Counted from the first letter of the stretch, positions 35,801-44,979 are shown. The stretch: 64,000 nucleotides of DNA from Dyella sp. 2HG41-7 (GCF_021390675.1 NZ_JAJEJV010000003.1:234293-298292); one strand, 5' to 3'. Translations and numbers: made by a program. Notes: a model not told the origin generated them from the sequence alone.

Positions 35801-36459
35801 GGCTTGAGCTCCTTCGCTACGGCGGAAGGTTGCGACGCATACCATGCGCTGATCGCAGCAATGTCGGCATCACTCAATTTTCCGGTTACGCTTTGCATCA
35901 ATTGCAGCGGATCGTTATGCCGCGCACCCTGCTGCCACGCATGCAGCGAATTGCCTAAATAGACCGAAGATTGTCCGGCCAATGGCGGGAAGTGATCGCC
36001 TACGCCGATGCCGCCCGGGCCATGACATTGCTCGCAGGCAGGCAAGCCCGTCGACCAGCGTCCGCGCTCAGCCAGCGATTGACCTAATTGAGCCGTTGTG
36101 CCCGAAGGCGCCGGAGCAGGCGTGGCATTCGGTACCGCGAGTTTGCTGTAGTACAGCGCGAGCGCATCGCGCTCGGCATCGCTCAATGCGCTCGCCACGG
36201 GTTGCATCGTGGCGTTGTTGCGCGAGCCGTTGGCGAAATCTTCCAGCTGCTTGCGCAGATAGGCTTGCGGCAACCCTGCCAGACGCGGAAAACCTGCCGC
36301 TGCTTGGCCACCGCCATCTATGCCGTGGCACGCCATGCACGGCGCAACGCCGTGTCCGTTGCCTTGATGCGCGATGGTGGCGCCATCTGGCGTGTCCGCC
36401 ATGACGCTTTTCACGCACAGCGCGCAAATCAACAACGTGACGACGAAATACTTATTCAT
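35797..36459 (-). CDS. Diheme cytochrome c (c4-like)
   Basis: 220 aa from the ATG at 36459. Signal peptide MNKYFVVTLLICALCVKSVM with cleavage near ADT. Two CxxCH sites, PCMACHGIDGGG and ACEQCHGPGG, each begin a ~95-residue cytochrome domain, as in cytochrome c4. It is likely the periplasmic electron acceptor for the TsdA-like enzyme encoded immediately downstream; pairing of TsdA with a diheme c4-type cytochrome (TsdB) is known. It overlaps its neighbours by 4 bp on both sides. Confidence 0.9.
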   Translation of the reverse strand: MNKYFVVTLLICALCVKSVMADTPDGATIAHQGNGHGVAPCMACHGIDGGGQAAAGFPRLAGLPQAYLRKQLEDFANGSRNNATMQPVASALSDAERDALALYYSKLAVPNATPAPAPSGTTAQLGQSLAERGRWSTGLPACEQCHGPGGIGVGDHFPPLAGQSSVYLGNSLHAWQQGARHNDPLQLMQSVTGKLSDADIAAISAWYASQPSAVAKELKP

Positions 36460-37406
36460 GGCTTTGGCGGCTGAAAACCGTATTTGCGATAAATCGCCTG
36501 CGCGTCGGCAGACGCCATAAACGCGAGAAAATCTTTCGACGCCTGCGCATGCGGCGCGTCTTTCATCCGCGCAACCGTGTAGGTCGCCGTGACATTTTGA
36601 TCGGCCGGAATCGCAATCGTCTCCACCGGGCGATGCAAAACCTGTTGCTGAAAATACGCTTCGGTCGACCACACCGGCGCCGCATCCGATTCGCCTTGCA
36701 ACACGCGCAGCGGCGATTCGCGGTGATGGATGCGCGTGAGATACGTGCTGCCATCCTTCACCTTGGTTTGCATGATCGTGCTATCCAGCGCATCGCCGCC
36801 CGCTTTGCGATAGCTCGCTTCGATTTGCTTGGCGATGCCCTCCCACTGCGGATTGGGCATGCTGACGCGCACATCGGCGCGACCAAGATCCTTCAAGCCT
36901 TCGACATGCTTGGGATTGCCCTTCGCCACCATGATCGCCAGCGGATTGAGCGCATAGTCCACGGTATCGGCAAACCATGCGTGCTGCTTTTGCAATTCCG
37001 CGATGGAACTTTTGCCATTGGTGAAAATATCCGGCTTCAAGGCAATGCGCAGATTGCCCATCACCAGCGAGCCGGTTTCGATCTGCTTGGCGAGAATGCC
37101 GGGTGGCAACGTTTCCACGTAAATGCGCTGATATTGGGGATAGCGTTGCTTGAACGCTTCCACCAAATCGTGCACCACCATAAATTGATTGCCGGCGAAA
37201 AACACCGTGAGCTGCGGATCGACAATATCGCCGTGCAAATCGGCGATCGCATCGAACGGCGGCACCGCGAAGGAAACGCCGCCAGTCGGCGGCGGATTCC
37301 AGGGCGGCAGATAATCCGTTTGCGTCGCCTGCGCGACACCGCACGCGGCAACCAGCACCGTTGCCAGCAACGCGTGTTGCCGACGCCGTTTCCAACCTAG
37401 CGACAT
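36456..37406 (-). CDS. Periplasmic substrate-binding protein (ModA-like), orphan
   Basis: 316 aa with a signal peptide (LLATVLVAACGVAQA, cut near QAT). The fold is of type-2 periplasmic binding proteins: LTVFFAGNQFMVVHDLVEAF, ALNPLAIMVAKGNP, ADVRVSMPNPQWEGIAKQIE and a C-terminal ASKDFLAFMASADAQAIYRK. It is closest in pattern to molybdate-type (ModA) oxyanion-binding proteins. There is no permease or ATPase beside it, so it probably serves the cytochrome operon itself, perhaps capturing a sulfur oxyanion. That role is inference. Confidence 0.8.
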   Translation of the reverse strand: MSLGWKRRRQHALLATVLVAACGVAQATQTDYLPPWNPPPTGGVSFAVPPFDAIADLHGDIVDPQLTVFFAGNQFMVVHDLVEAFKQRYPQYQRIYVETLPPGILAKQIETGSLVMGNLRIALKPDIFTNGKSSIAELQKQHAWFADTVDYALNPLAIMVAKGNPKHVEGLKDLGRADVRVSMPNPQWEGIAKQIEASYRKAGGDALDSTIMQTKVKDGSTYLTRIHHRESPLRVLQGESDAAPVWSTEAYFQQQVLHRPVETIAIPADQNVTATYTVARMKDAPHAQASKDFLAFMASADAQAIYRKYGFQPPKP

Positions 37407-37421
37407 GATCGACTCCCTCGA

Positions 37422-37961
37422 TTACAACGGCAGCAGGGCATAACCCTGCAATTCCAGCTCGCTGATCGTGGTCAGCGCGGACAAGCTCAGTGTCACGTCT
37501 TTCGACGCCCATTCGTTGGGATAGTGATGTTCGGCCATCGCCTGTCCGCACACGGCCACGTCCACACCGGTTTTGCGCAATTGCGCAATCACTGGGAGAT
37601 TGGGATTGGCGACGCCGAATTGCGCTTTGTAATGCTCATCGTCGAGCACTAGCGGCGTCGCGGGCCCGTAAGCCACCGCGACGAACTTCAGATGATCGAG
37701 CGGCACGCCGGCGCCCGCATAAATATTGACGGTGCGCGCCACGCGTTCCAGTGCCGGATTCACCTGATCGGGCTTGTCGCTGTTCTTGGTCAACGAGAAA
37801 ACGATTTTGTAAGTCGCGGACGGACTGGGCTGATATGCCGCCTGCGGCAAGGGATGGTAGTTGCCTGCGGCGGTAATGACTTGCGTCGATGCCGCTTGCG
37901 CGGCCATCGCGGTGCAGCCAAGCAGACTGATCGCACAGCACAACAGAGTCGAACGTTTCAT
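37422..37961 (-). CDS. DsrE-family protein with signal peptide
   Basis: 179 aa, ATG at 37961 with GAGGAG upstream. The N-terminus MKRSTLLCCAISLLGC looks like a signal peptide, possibly a lipoprotein signal. The domain has YKIVFSLTKNSDKPDQVNPA, HLKFVAVAYGPATPLVL, and a single conserved Cys in VDVAVCGQAMAEHHY, the position used for sulfur transfer in DsrE/F proteins. It is the first gene of the TsdA-like operon (15-bp gap to the binding protein), divergent from ubiE. A role in handling sulfur intermediates is suggested by context. Confidence 0.82.
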   Translation of the reverse strand: MKRSTLLCCAISLLGCTAMAAQAASTQVITAAGNYHPLPQAAYQPSPSATYKIVFSLTKNSDKPDQVNPALERVARTVNIYAGAGVPLDHLKFVAVAYGPATPLVLDDEHYKAQFGVANPNLPVIAQLRKTGVDVAVCGQAMAEHHYPNEWASKDVTLSLSALTTISELELQGYALLPL

Positions 37962-38099
37962 CCTTGCATCTCCTCGTGGCAATGTCCGCAAGGCTACGCC
38001 GGCCGGGTCCATCAGGCCACTTTGTGTTGCGTATATGACAAATAAGATCGCCTTATCCGTAAAATCGATCGGCGCGCGCCCATCCTGTACCATGGGCGG

Positions 38100-38849
38100 A
38101 TGAGCGATCAGCCCACTACCCATTTCGGCTTCCGCGACGTTCCGGTCGAGGACAAGCAAAAGCTGGTCGGCCAGGTATTTACCTCGGTCGCCGGCAATTA
38201 CGACCTGATGAACGACCTGATGTCGTTCGGCATCCATCGGCTGTGGAAGCGCCATTTCGTGGCCACCAGCGGCATTCGCCCCGGCGATCGCGTGCTGGAT
38301 CTGGCCGGCGGCACGGGCGATATCGCCGCGCTATTGAAGCCGGTGGTCGGCGAAAACGGCGATGTGGTGGTCGGCGATATCAACGCCGCCATGCTCACCG
38401 TGGGCCGCGACCGGCTTACCGATCGCGGTGTGGTATCCGGCCTGCGCTGGACGCAGTTGAACGCCGAGGCCCTACCCTTTCCCGATAACAGCTTCGATGC
38501 GGTGACGATGGCGTTCGGCCTGCGCAACGTCACCGACAAAGACAAAGCGCTCGCCGATATCTGCCGTGTGCTGAAGCCGGGCGGTCGCGCCTTGGTGCTC
38601 GAGTTTTCCAAGGTAAAGAACGAGCTCTTCAGCAAGCTCTACGATTTCCACTCGTTCCAGGTGTTGCCCAAGCTCGGTCGACTCTTCGCCGGCGATGCGG
38701 ACAGCTATCAGTATCTTGCCGAATCGATCCGCAAGCATCCCGATCAGGACACGCTCAAGAGCATGATGGAACGCGCAGGTTTCGGTCGCGTGGAAGTGCG
38801 CAACTTGAGCCAGGGCATCGTGGCGATTCATCGCGCTTACAAGCTCTGA
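38100..38849 (+). CDS. ubiE: Ubiquinone/menaquinone methyltransferase UbiE
   Basis: 249 aa. A SAM-dependent C-methyltransferase of quinone synthesis. Family signatures: [20 protein letters not shown] at the N-terminus, SAM motif [30 protein letters not shown], and the second signature [20 protein letters not shown] followed by [12 protein letters not shown]; it ends [14 protein letters not shown]. It is divergent from the sulfur operon with 138 bp between; no other quinone gene is near. Confidence 0.96.
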   Translation: MSDQPTTHFGFRDVPVEDKQKLVGQVFTSVAGNYDLMNDLMSFGIHRLWKRHFVATSGIRPGDRVLDLAGGTGDIAALLKPVVGENGDVVVGDINAAMLTVGRDRLTDRGVVSGLRWTQLNAEALPFPDNSFDAVTMAFGLRNVTDKDKALADICRVLKPGGRALVLEFSKVKNELFSKLYDFHSFQVLPKLGRLFAGDADSYQYLAESIRKHPDQDTLKSMMERAGFGRVEVRNLSQGIVAIHRAYKL

Positions 38850-38872
38850 TGTAACGCGTGAATCTGCGCGCG

Positions 38873-39562
38873 TTACGACGCGCGCAGATCTTCCAGTAAG
38901 TCGCCTTCGCGCAGCGTCTCTTCTTCGTGATCGGGATCGCGCCAGGTTTCCTTCAACCCGGCCTCGTACCAGCGCTGCATGGACGGTAGCGCAAGCATGC
39001 GCTGCACGTAGGCTTGGCCCGGCGCGTCCATCTTCAGTCCGTAGCTTTGAATACGGAACACGACCGGCGCGTAAAACGCGTCGACGGCGGTAAACGTAGC
39101 GCCTGCGAGATAAGGCCCGCCGAAACGCGTCAGCCCTTCGCTCCACAATTCGTTCAAGCGCGCGACATCGCTCGCCAAAGCGTCCGGCATCGCGTGGCGA
39201 CGCAATCGAATGCCGCAATTCATCGGACAGTTGGAACGCAGCGCGGTGAATCCCGAATGCATCTCCGCCGCCGCACTGCGCGCCCAGGCGCGCGCGCGCG
39301 CGTCGGCCGGCCATACGGCGGGATGGCTTTCTGCGACGTACTCTGCAATCGCCAAGGAATCCCACACTGCGATATCGCCGTCGTGCAAGCAAGGCACTTT
39401 GCCGGTCGGCGAGAACGCTCGGAACGCCGTCCAACTCGACGATGTGCCTGATGTAAACGGCGTCAGTTTTTCTTCAAACGGAATACCCAGTTCGCTCAAC
39501 AACACCCATGGCCGCAACGACCATGACGAATAATTTTTATTGGCGATGTAAAGCGTATACAT
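38873..39562 (-). CDS. Glutathione S-transferase family protein
   Basis: 229 aa from the ATG at 39562 (MYTLYIANKNYSSWSLRPWV). The N-terminal thioredoxin-like part has SSWSLRPWVLLSELGIPFEE, with the SxxSxR arrangement and Ser as the probable catalytic residue (zeta/YfcF-like class), PTGKVPCLHDGD and the cis-Pro, and SLAIAEYVAE. The all-helical C-terminal domain runs from ~95. Substrate unknown. It is followed upstream by the DMT exporter on the same strand with a 34-bp gap, a likely shared transcript. Confidence 0.88.
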   Translation of the reverse strand: MYTLYIANKNYSSWSLRPWVLLSELGIPFEEKLTPFTSGTSSSWTAFRAFSPTGKVPCLHDGDIAVWDSLAIAEYVAESHPAVWPADARARAWARSAAAEMHSGFTALRSNCPMNCGIRLRRHAMPDALASDVARLNELWSEGLTRFGGPYLAGATFTAVDAFYAPVVFRIQSYGLKMDAPGQAYVQRMLALPSMQRWYEAGLKETWRDPDHEEETLREGDLLEDLRAS

Positions 39563-39596
39563 GGATTCCCCTTCTCGATGACGTAAAGGATCGAAC

Positions 39597-40520
39597 TCAA
39601 CACTGCTTCGCGGTGGCCGAGTCGTTCGGCATCGACGGAGCCGGCGCGCGCCGCTTCGCATTCGCCAGGGCCACGCCACCCACCGTAATCGCGCCGCCGA
39701 CCAAGGTCAGCAAGCCGGGCCGTTCGCCCAACCACACCCAACCGATCAATACCGCAATCGGCGGCGAAAAATAGATAAAGCTGGAAACCTGCGAGGCCGA
39801 CGCGCGATGCAAAGCCGCGTTCCATGCCAGATAACCCACAAACGTCGGCGCAATGCCCAACCACAGCAATGCGGCGATATGCGACCACGGTGCGGTCGCC
39901 AGCGCGTGTGGCAAGCCCAGACCAAACGGCAACGCACCCAAGGTGCCGGCGAAGAAACCGAAGGCGGTCACACCGATCATGTTGTTGCGGACGAACAGCG
40001 GCTTCTGGCCGACAAAGAACACCGCCGAGCTCAGCACGCTCACCAACACCAGCGCCGCCATCGGCTGAAACGTCACTTGCTTGCCGCTCGCCAACACCAC
40101 CAGCACCACGCCGATCAACGCCACGAACAAGCCTGCAATCATGCGCGGGCTGAGACGCTCGCCAATCCACACCGCGGAAAGCGCCGCGGTCGCGGCCGGC
40201 ACCAGGGAAATAAGAATCGCGGCCGTGCCGCTGGCGATGCGCGTTTCCGCGACGTTGAGGCAGAGGTGATAGACGGTCAAACCGAATACGCCAAGTACGG
40301 CCAGCTGCGGCCAGTCGCGACGCTGTGGCATCGCCACGCGTTTGGCCGCCAACAGCGCGGCGAAACACAGCGAACCAATCGCCAGTCGCGCGAGCGCCAC
40401 TTCGCCCGGGGTAAACGAAGCCAGCGCATACGCAATCGCCGCATACGCGGACGACCAGGTCACCAATGCAATGGCGATGTAAATCAAAGCGCGCCCGTCT
40501 AGGCGCTCATGGCTGTCCAT
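39597..40520 (-). CDS. EamA/DMT-family transporter (RhaT/YdcZ-like)
   Basis: 307 aa with about ten membrane helices in two EamA repeats: residues ~10-140 (LIYIAIALVTWSSAYAAIA, LCLNVAETRIASGTAAILIS) and ~155-295 (FVGYLAWNAALHRASASQVS, IAVLIGWVWLGERPGLLT). Drug/metabolite exporters of this type often export amino acids or their analogues. The divergent Lrp/AsnC gene (61-bp gap) supports amino-acid export, by analogy with LysE/YddG-like pairs; this is inference. Confidence 0.9.
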   Translation of the reverse strand: MDSHERLDGRALIYIAIALVTWSSAYAAIAYALASFTPGEVALARLAIGSLCFAALLAAKRVAMPQRRDWPQLAVLGVFGLTVYHLCLNVAETRIASGTAAILISLVPAATAALSAVWIGERLSPRMIAGLFVALIGVVLVVLASGKQVTFQPMAALVLVSVLSSAVFFVGQKPLFVRNNMIGVTAFGFFAGTLGALPFGLGLPHALATAPWSHIAALLWLGIAPTFVGYLAWNAALHRASASQVSSFIYFSPPIAVLIGWVWLGERPGLLTLVGGAITVGGVALANAKRRAPAPSMPNDSATAKQC

Positions 40521-40581
40521 GGGTGAAATCCGCGGGGTAGGAACAGGTAAATCCTAGTCTTGCGCTGCCGATGGAGGAATA

Positions 40582-41139
40582 ATGGAACCGTATTCCTATC
40601 CGTTGTTTCACCGTCGAACGAAGTATCAAAGGCCGTATATGACCTACGAATCGAAACCCGATTGGGACACCAAGGATTGGCAACTGTTGGAAGCCCTGCA
40701 ACAGGATGCGCGCCTTGGGTACGCCGAACTGGGCCGCAAGGTGCGATTGTCTGCGCCCGCCGTTGCCGAACGCGTCAAGCGATTGGAGGAAGCCGGCGCC
40801 ATCGTCGGCTATCGCGCGGTGGTCGATCCCAAACGCGTCGGCTTCGGTATCGAAGCGATGGTCCGCCTGCGTTGCGATGGCGGCATTTGCGCGCGCATCG
40901 GCAAGATTGTTGCGGACATACCCGAAGTGCTCGATTGCCGACGCCTCGCCGGCGAAGACTCGGCCCTGCTGCGCGTGGTGGCGATGTCGATCACGCATCT
41001 GGAAGCCGTGCTCGATCGTCTGCTGAAGATTCACTCCAGCATCAGCACCACCACGCTGATCGTGTTGCAAACCCCGCACGCCAACCGATCGATCTCGCGC
41101 GCCATGTGGGATGCGGCTCGCCAGCTATCGCAAGACTGA
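40582..41139 (+). CDS. Lrp/AsnC-family transcriptional regulator
   Basis: 185 aa if read from the ATG at 40582, which has GGAGG four bases upstream; a start at 40639 (MTYESKPDWDTKDWQLLEAL) gives the more usual 166 aa. The winged HTH is LGYAELGRKVRLSAPAVAER, and the C-terminal RAM ligand-binding domain is present (VVAMSITHLEAVLDRLLKIH and SSISTTTLIVLQTP). Divergent from the EamA transporter, whose promoter it probably controls in response to an amino acid. Confidence 0.92.
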   Translation: MEPYSYPLFHRRTKYQRPYMTYESKPDWDTKDWQLLEALQQDARLGYAELGRKVRLSAPAVAERVKRLEEAGAIVGYRAVVDPKRVGFGIEAMVRLRCDGGICARIGKIVADIPEVLDCRRLAGEDSALLRVVAMSITHLEAVLDRLLKIHSSISTTTLIVLQTPHANRSISRAMWDAARQLSQD

Positions 41140-41180
41140 TACACGCTCCCTGCAGAACAGGGAGCGCGTTGGTCGAAAGG

Positions 41181-43010
41181 CTAGTTGTGTGTGTCGTCTT
41201 TTTTCTGCGGCTGATGCGGGTTGTTGTTTTGATGTTGCGGCTGCGCCGGATGCGCCTGTTGTTGCGGCTGCGGCGCAGGAGGCGGCGGTGGCGCATGTTG
41301 CACAGGTGCGGCCGGACGCTCAGCGGGGGCAGGTTGCGGACGTGGCTGCGGCGCTGGTGCTGGTGCTGGCGCCGGATGAAATACAGGTTGCGGGCGTGCC
41401 TGTGGAGCCGGCGCTGGTGCCGGCGTTGGATGAAATGCAGGTTGCGCTTGCGGCGCTGGCGCAGGCGCTGGATGAAATACAGGTTGCGGACGCGCTTGCG
41501 GAGCCGGAGCCGGCGCTGGATGAAACGCGGACTGCTGCGCTGGCGCGGGACGCGCTTCGGGTTGCGGGCGCGGTTGCGCAGGTCGAATCACAGGCGGCTG
41601 CGGCAAGATATGCGACGGCGCAGCGGGACCGGGAGCGGGCTGGTGGAACTCCGCGACGTGCGGCGCGAGGTTTGAACGCGGAGCGGGCGCCGGTTGCGCA
41701 GCGCCTGGGCGTGGCGCCTGTGCATGCGGCGCCGCAATCGGTTGCGTAGGTGCTTGTGGATGCGCTGCCGGCGCCGCTGGACGATTCGCAACCGGCGGAT
41801 AACCCGCACGTCCGAAGTTCGGCATGCTCATCGGCGCTGCGGTCGTAGGATGATTGTTGGTCGGGTTGTTCGCGACCGCATTGTTCGGGACGGCGCGATT
41901 GTTGTTCGTCACGTTGTTGGTAGTGCGATTGTTGTTGACGTAACTGTTGTTGACCGTGCTGTTATTGACGTAACGATTGTTGGTAACGGTGTTGTTGACG
42001 ACATTGTTGGTGTAACGGTTGATCACCGTCGTCGAACGCGACACATAGGTCTGGTTGTTGTACACCACAGCTGGCCGGCGCCAGCCACCCTCGCCGCCAC
42101 CATCTTGGCCACGGTTTCCGCCACCCCAATTCATACCCCACGAATGCCAGTCGCCACTGCGGTCGCGATCGCGATCGTGGTGTTCGATCAGCGCACCGAC
42201 CACGATGGCCGCACCGAACGCGACCGCGCCGACCATTGCAACTTGGCCCGCGCTGTACGACGGCTGTTGATACTGATAATCGGGATACGCCGGCACTTCT
42301 TCGCCGTAAACCGTTTGCGGGTCGTACGACGGCACGTAGACCTCGTCGGGCTGCGACGGCTGGATCTCGAAAACCTGACCAGGCTGCGGCACCACAGAGG
42401 GGCCGGAATACGTCGGCTGCGCTTCACCGTTATCGGCATAGCCGGTTTGCTGGCTTTCCTGCGGCTGCTCTACCGGCTGCATGGTGACGCTCTGCTGCGC
42501 CGAGCTGCGCAAATTGCCGCTCGCCGATGCGCGTTGCCGCATCACTTGGATGGCGTTGAGCACATCGGTCGGATCGTTGGCATACGCCTGGCCGAGCGCG
42601 GTCGTCCACGGGATGTTTTGCGCCATCTGACTCAGCACGGCCGGAAACTGCGTAAGTCCTTTGACGCTCGGATCCCAATTTTGCGGCTGCATGGCGGCCT
42701 GCAGCAGATCGCCTTTGAGATTCGGATTCTGCGTGACCAGGTTTTCCGCCGCGGTAATCTGATCGGGATACGTGGAACCAGCCAACACTTGCGCGACCAG
42801 CTTGTCGGGAAACAACGCGATAGGCGCCACCATCTGGTAGAGCTGGTCCGCCGTTGGCGGCGTATACGCGGGTTGCTGCGGCGCTGTGCTCGCCGCCGCC
42901 GGCGCATTGGCTTGGTTTTGCGCCGGCTGTTGATTGCATCCGGCCACGATCAACATGCCTGCGCACATGGCAGCTACGATGGCCACACTCAGCGAATTTC
43001 GTTTGCCCAC
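41181..43010 (-). CDS. DUF3300-containing lipoprotein with Asn-rich and Pro/Ala-rich tails
   Basis: 609 aa. Signal peptide with lipobox VAGC (Cys25). Residues ~55-245 carry the DUF3300 domain: LYQMVAPIALFPDKLVAQVL, WDPSVKGLTQFPAVLSQMAQ and IQPSQPDEVYVPSYDPQTVY. Around 265-285 a hydrophobic segment (VAMVGAVAFGAAIVVGALIE) lies before a His/Gly-rich patch. A ~80-residue Asn repeat based on NNxTVNN follows, and then a long Pro/Ala region with tandem units of HPAPAPAPQARPQPVF. DUF3300 proteins have no established function. Upstream of the gene are two adjacent hairpins (43040-43088). Confidence 0.9.
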   Translation of the reverse strand: MGKRNSLSVAIVAAMCAGMLIVAGCNQQPAQNQANAPAAASTAPQQPAYTPPTADQLYQMVAPIALFPDKLVAQVLAGSTYPDQITAAENLVTQNPNLKGDLLQAAMQPQNWDPSVKGLTQFPAVLSQMAQNIPWTTALGQAYANDPTDVLNAIQVMRQRASASGNLRSSAQQSVTMQPVEQPQESQQTGYADNGEAQPTYSGPSVVPQPGQVFEIQPSQPDEVYVPSYDPQTVYGEEVPAYPDYQYQQPSYSAGQVAMVGAVAFGAAIVVGALIEHHDRDRDRSGDWHSWGMNWGGGNRGQDGGGEGGWRRPAVVYNNQTYVSRSTTVINRYTNNVVNNTVTNNRYVNNSTVNNSYVNNNRTTNNVTNNNRAVPNNAVANNPTNNHPTTAAPMSMPNFGRAGYPPVANRPAAPAAHPQAPTQPIAAPHAQAPRPGAAQPAPAPRSNLAPHVAEFHQPAPGPAAPSHILPQPPVIRPAQPRPQPEARPAPAQQSAFHPAPAPAPQARPQPVFHPAPAPAPQAQPAFHPTPAPAPAPQARPQPVFHPAPAPAPAPQPRPQPAPAERPAAPVQHAPPPPPAPQPQQQAHPAQPQHQNNNPHQPQKKDDTHN

Positions 43011-43039
43011 GGCATCACTCCTCGAGCGATATCTGCCAC

Positions 43040-43088
43040 GGGAAAACGAAACATTTTCCCGGATTACGCCACGGACATTCCGTGGCGT
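43040..43088. other. Pair of adjacent hairpins upstream of the DUF3300 gene
   Basis: GGGAAAA / TTTTCCC (43041-43060) and, 5 bp further, the perfect 10-bp stem ACGCCACGGA / TCCGTGGCGT with loop CAT (43066-43088). They lie 30-78 bp upstream of the minus-strand start codon, within the leader or promoter of the gene. There is no T-tract. Confidence 0.5.
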
Positions 43089-43234
43089 TCGAGCCGAGTA
43101 TGCACACGCTTCTTCGACATTTGGGCAAATGCGCGATAAACGAAAATCGCATTAGGCCGGCGTTTGGCAAACCGGTAAGCTTTGTTTCATAAGTGCGCCA
43201 ACTATGGCGTCAATTGCTAAGGACGCGTTATTCC

Positions 43235-44185
43235 ATGCATACGATGTATCCCGAAATCGAACCGTATCGCACGCATCGTATCGCCGTGGACGACCGGCAT
43301 ACGCTTTATGTCGAAGAGTGCGGCAATCCGGACGGGCTGCCGGTTGTGTTTTTGCATGGCGGTCCTGGCGCGGGTTTATCGCCGTATCACCGGCGCTTTT
43401 TCGATCCGGCACGTTATCGCATCGTCTTGTTCGACCAGCGCGGCGCAGGGCAATCCACGCCCTTCGCCGATCTCACCGACAACACGACCTGGCATCTGGT
43501 CGCGGATATCGAAGCGATCCGCGAGCAACTGCAAATCGAACGTTGGGGCGTGTTCGGCGGCTCATGGGGTTCCACGTTGGCGCTGGCGTATGCGCAAACG
43601 CACCCCGAGCGGGTGCTCGGCTTGGTGTTGCGCGGCATTTTTCTTTGTCGCCCGGAGGAAGTCCGCTGGTACTACGAAGAAGGTGGCGCGTCGTGGATCT
43701 TGCCGGAGAAATGGCAGCGGTACGCCGAAGCGATTCCGCCCGAAGAACGCACCAACATGCTCGACGCGTACTGGAAACGCCTGACCAGCGACGACGAAAA
43801 CGTCCGACTGCAAGCGGCTACAGCCTGGGGCGCGTGGGAAGGCGGCGGCATCACGCTGGAAGAAAGTCCCGAAACGGAAGCGAGTTTCGCCGCGCCGGAA
43901 GTGGCGGTGAGCCTTGCCCGCATCGAGGCGCACTATTTCCGTAACGGCGCCTTTTTGAAACACGATCAATTGCTGCACGGCGTGGAAAAGTTGCGCCGTA
44001 TTCCCACCGTTATCGTGCACGGGCGTTACGACATTATCTGTCCCGTGAAAAATGCATGCGACCTCGCTGCCGTATGGCCGGAAGCGGAGTTCCATATTGT
44101 GCTGGCCGGCCACGCGGCATCGGAGCCGGCCATCGTCGATGTGCTTGTGCAAGCGACAGACAAGCTTGCCGATCGCTACGTCTAG
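43235..44185 (+). CDS. pip: Proline iminopeptidase (S33)
   Basis: 316 aa from the ATG at 43235; ATG at 43244 (MYPEIEPYRTH) is an alternative. It releases N-terminal proline from peptides. Alpha/beta-hydrolase landmarks: FLHGGPGAGLSPYHRRFFDP, VLFDQRGAGQSTPF, the nucleophile Ser110 in FGGSWGSTLALAYA, the Asp in VHGRYDIICPVKNA and the His in LAGHAASEP. Length matches the family (about 315 aa). It is 78 bp upstream of a GST gene. Confidence 0.95.
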   Translation: MHTMYPEIEPYRTHRIAVDDRHTLYVEECGNPDGLPVVFLHGGPGAGLSPYHRRFFDPARYRIVLFDQRGAGQSTPFADLTDNTTWHLVADIEAIREQLQIERWGVFGGSWGSTLALAYAQTHPERVLGLVLRGIFLCRPEEVRWYYEEGGASWILPEKWQRYAEAIPPEERTNMLDAYWKRLTSDDENVRLQAATAWGAWEGGGITLEESPETEASFAAPEVAVSLARIEAHYFRNGAFLKHDQLLHGVEKLRRIPTVIVHGRYDIICPVKNACDLAAVWPEAEFHIVLAGHAASEPAIVDVLVQATDKLADRYV

Positions 44186-44263
44186 CGTCGCGCAAAGAAC
44201 GGATATCGGCCCATGCACGGCTTCTGAGATAGTCAGCCGACACACATGAAAAGGTGACGCTCG

Positions 44264-44905
44264 ATGCTCACGCTGTTCGACTACCCCGCTTCCGAAAACG
44301 CCTGGAAAGTTCGCCAACTACTGCATCATCTCAAGCGGCCTTATCACACCGTGAACGTCAGCATCTTCGAGGGCGAAGGTCGTACCGCGGCGTATTTGCG
44401 CATTAGCCCGACGGGCACGGTGCCGGCGATCCAGCTTGACGATGGGCGCTCGCTGTCCGAGTCGAATGCGATTTTGTTTTTTCTGGCCACGGATACGCCG
44501 TATCTGCCCGCTGACGCCTTCGGCCGCGCGAAGGTGCAGCAGTGGCTGAGTTTCGAACAGGAGCGTGTGGAGTCGGTGATCGGTTCGCTGCGTTACTGGA
44601 CGCTTACCGGAAAGCTGGAGCGCCGCCCGCCGGCTTTAGTTGAGATGAAGCGCGCCGCGGGCGAACGAACGCTGCAGATTCTCGACCGCGAACTGGCTCA
44701 ACGCCCCTTTCTCACCGATCACGGCTATAGCGTGGCCGACATCTCCCTTTTTGCGTACACCAGCCACGCGGAAGAAGCAGGCTTTTCGCTGGCGCCGCAT
44801 CCGCATGTTCGTGCGTGGATCGATCGCGTGAAATCGCAACCGGGCTTCCTGGCCACGATGCACCCGTATTCCGACGACCCGCACAGCAGCGGCGAATTGC
44901 CGTGA
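44264..44905 (+). CDS. Glutathione S-transferase family protein
   Basis: 213 aa. N-terminal thioredoxin fold MLTLFDYPASENAWKVRQLL, with SPTGTVPAIQLDDGRSLSES (cis-Pro and the glutathione-binding Glu-Ser), then an all-helical domain. It resembles bacterial GSTs with Ser as catalytic residue. Substrate unknown. It is unlike the other GST at 38.9 kb, so the two are not a recent duplication. It is preceded by AAGGTGACG just upstream and followed by the aminopeptidase gene. Confidence 0.9.
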   Translation: MLTLFDYPASENAWKVRQLLHHLKRPYHTVNVSIFEGEGRTAAYLRISPTGTVPAIQLDDGRSLSESNAILFFLATDTPYLPADAFGRAKVQQWLSFEQERVESVIGSLRYWTLTGKLERRPPALVEMKRAAGERTLQILDRELAQRPFLTDHGYSVADISLFAYTSHAEEAGFSLAPHPHVRAWIDRVKSQPGFLATMHPYSDDPHSSGELP

Positions 44906-44979
44906 CCTAACGTTCGTCACGGGCCAGGAACGAGGAGGGAGTGGCATACTCGCTGCTCCCGATTTTCTTTGGAAGCCGC

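Noticed and set aside
41190-41600. CRISPR-like tandem repeat at the 3' end of the DUF3300 gene
   Set aside because: The repeats are in-frame coding units (Pro/Ala/Gln) without spacers of constant size.
41694-43139. A 481-codon open frame antisense to the DUF3300 gene
   Set aside because: It arises from the repetitive Asn and Pro codons of the real gene read backward (Val/Asp/Arg runs).
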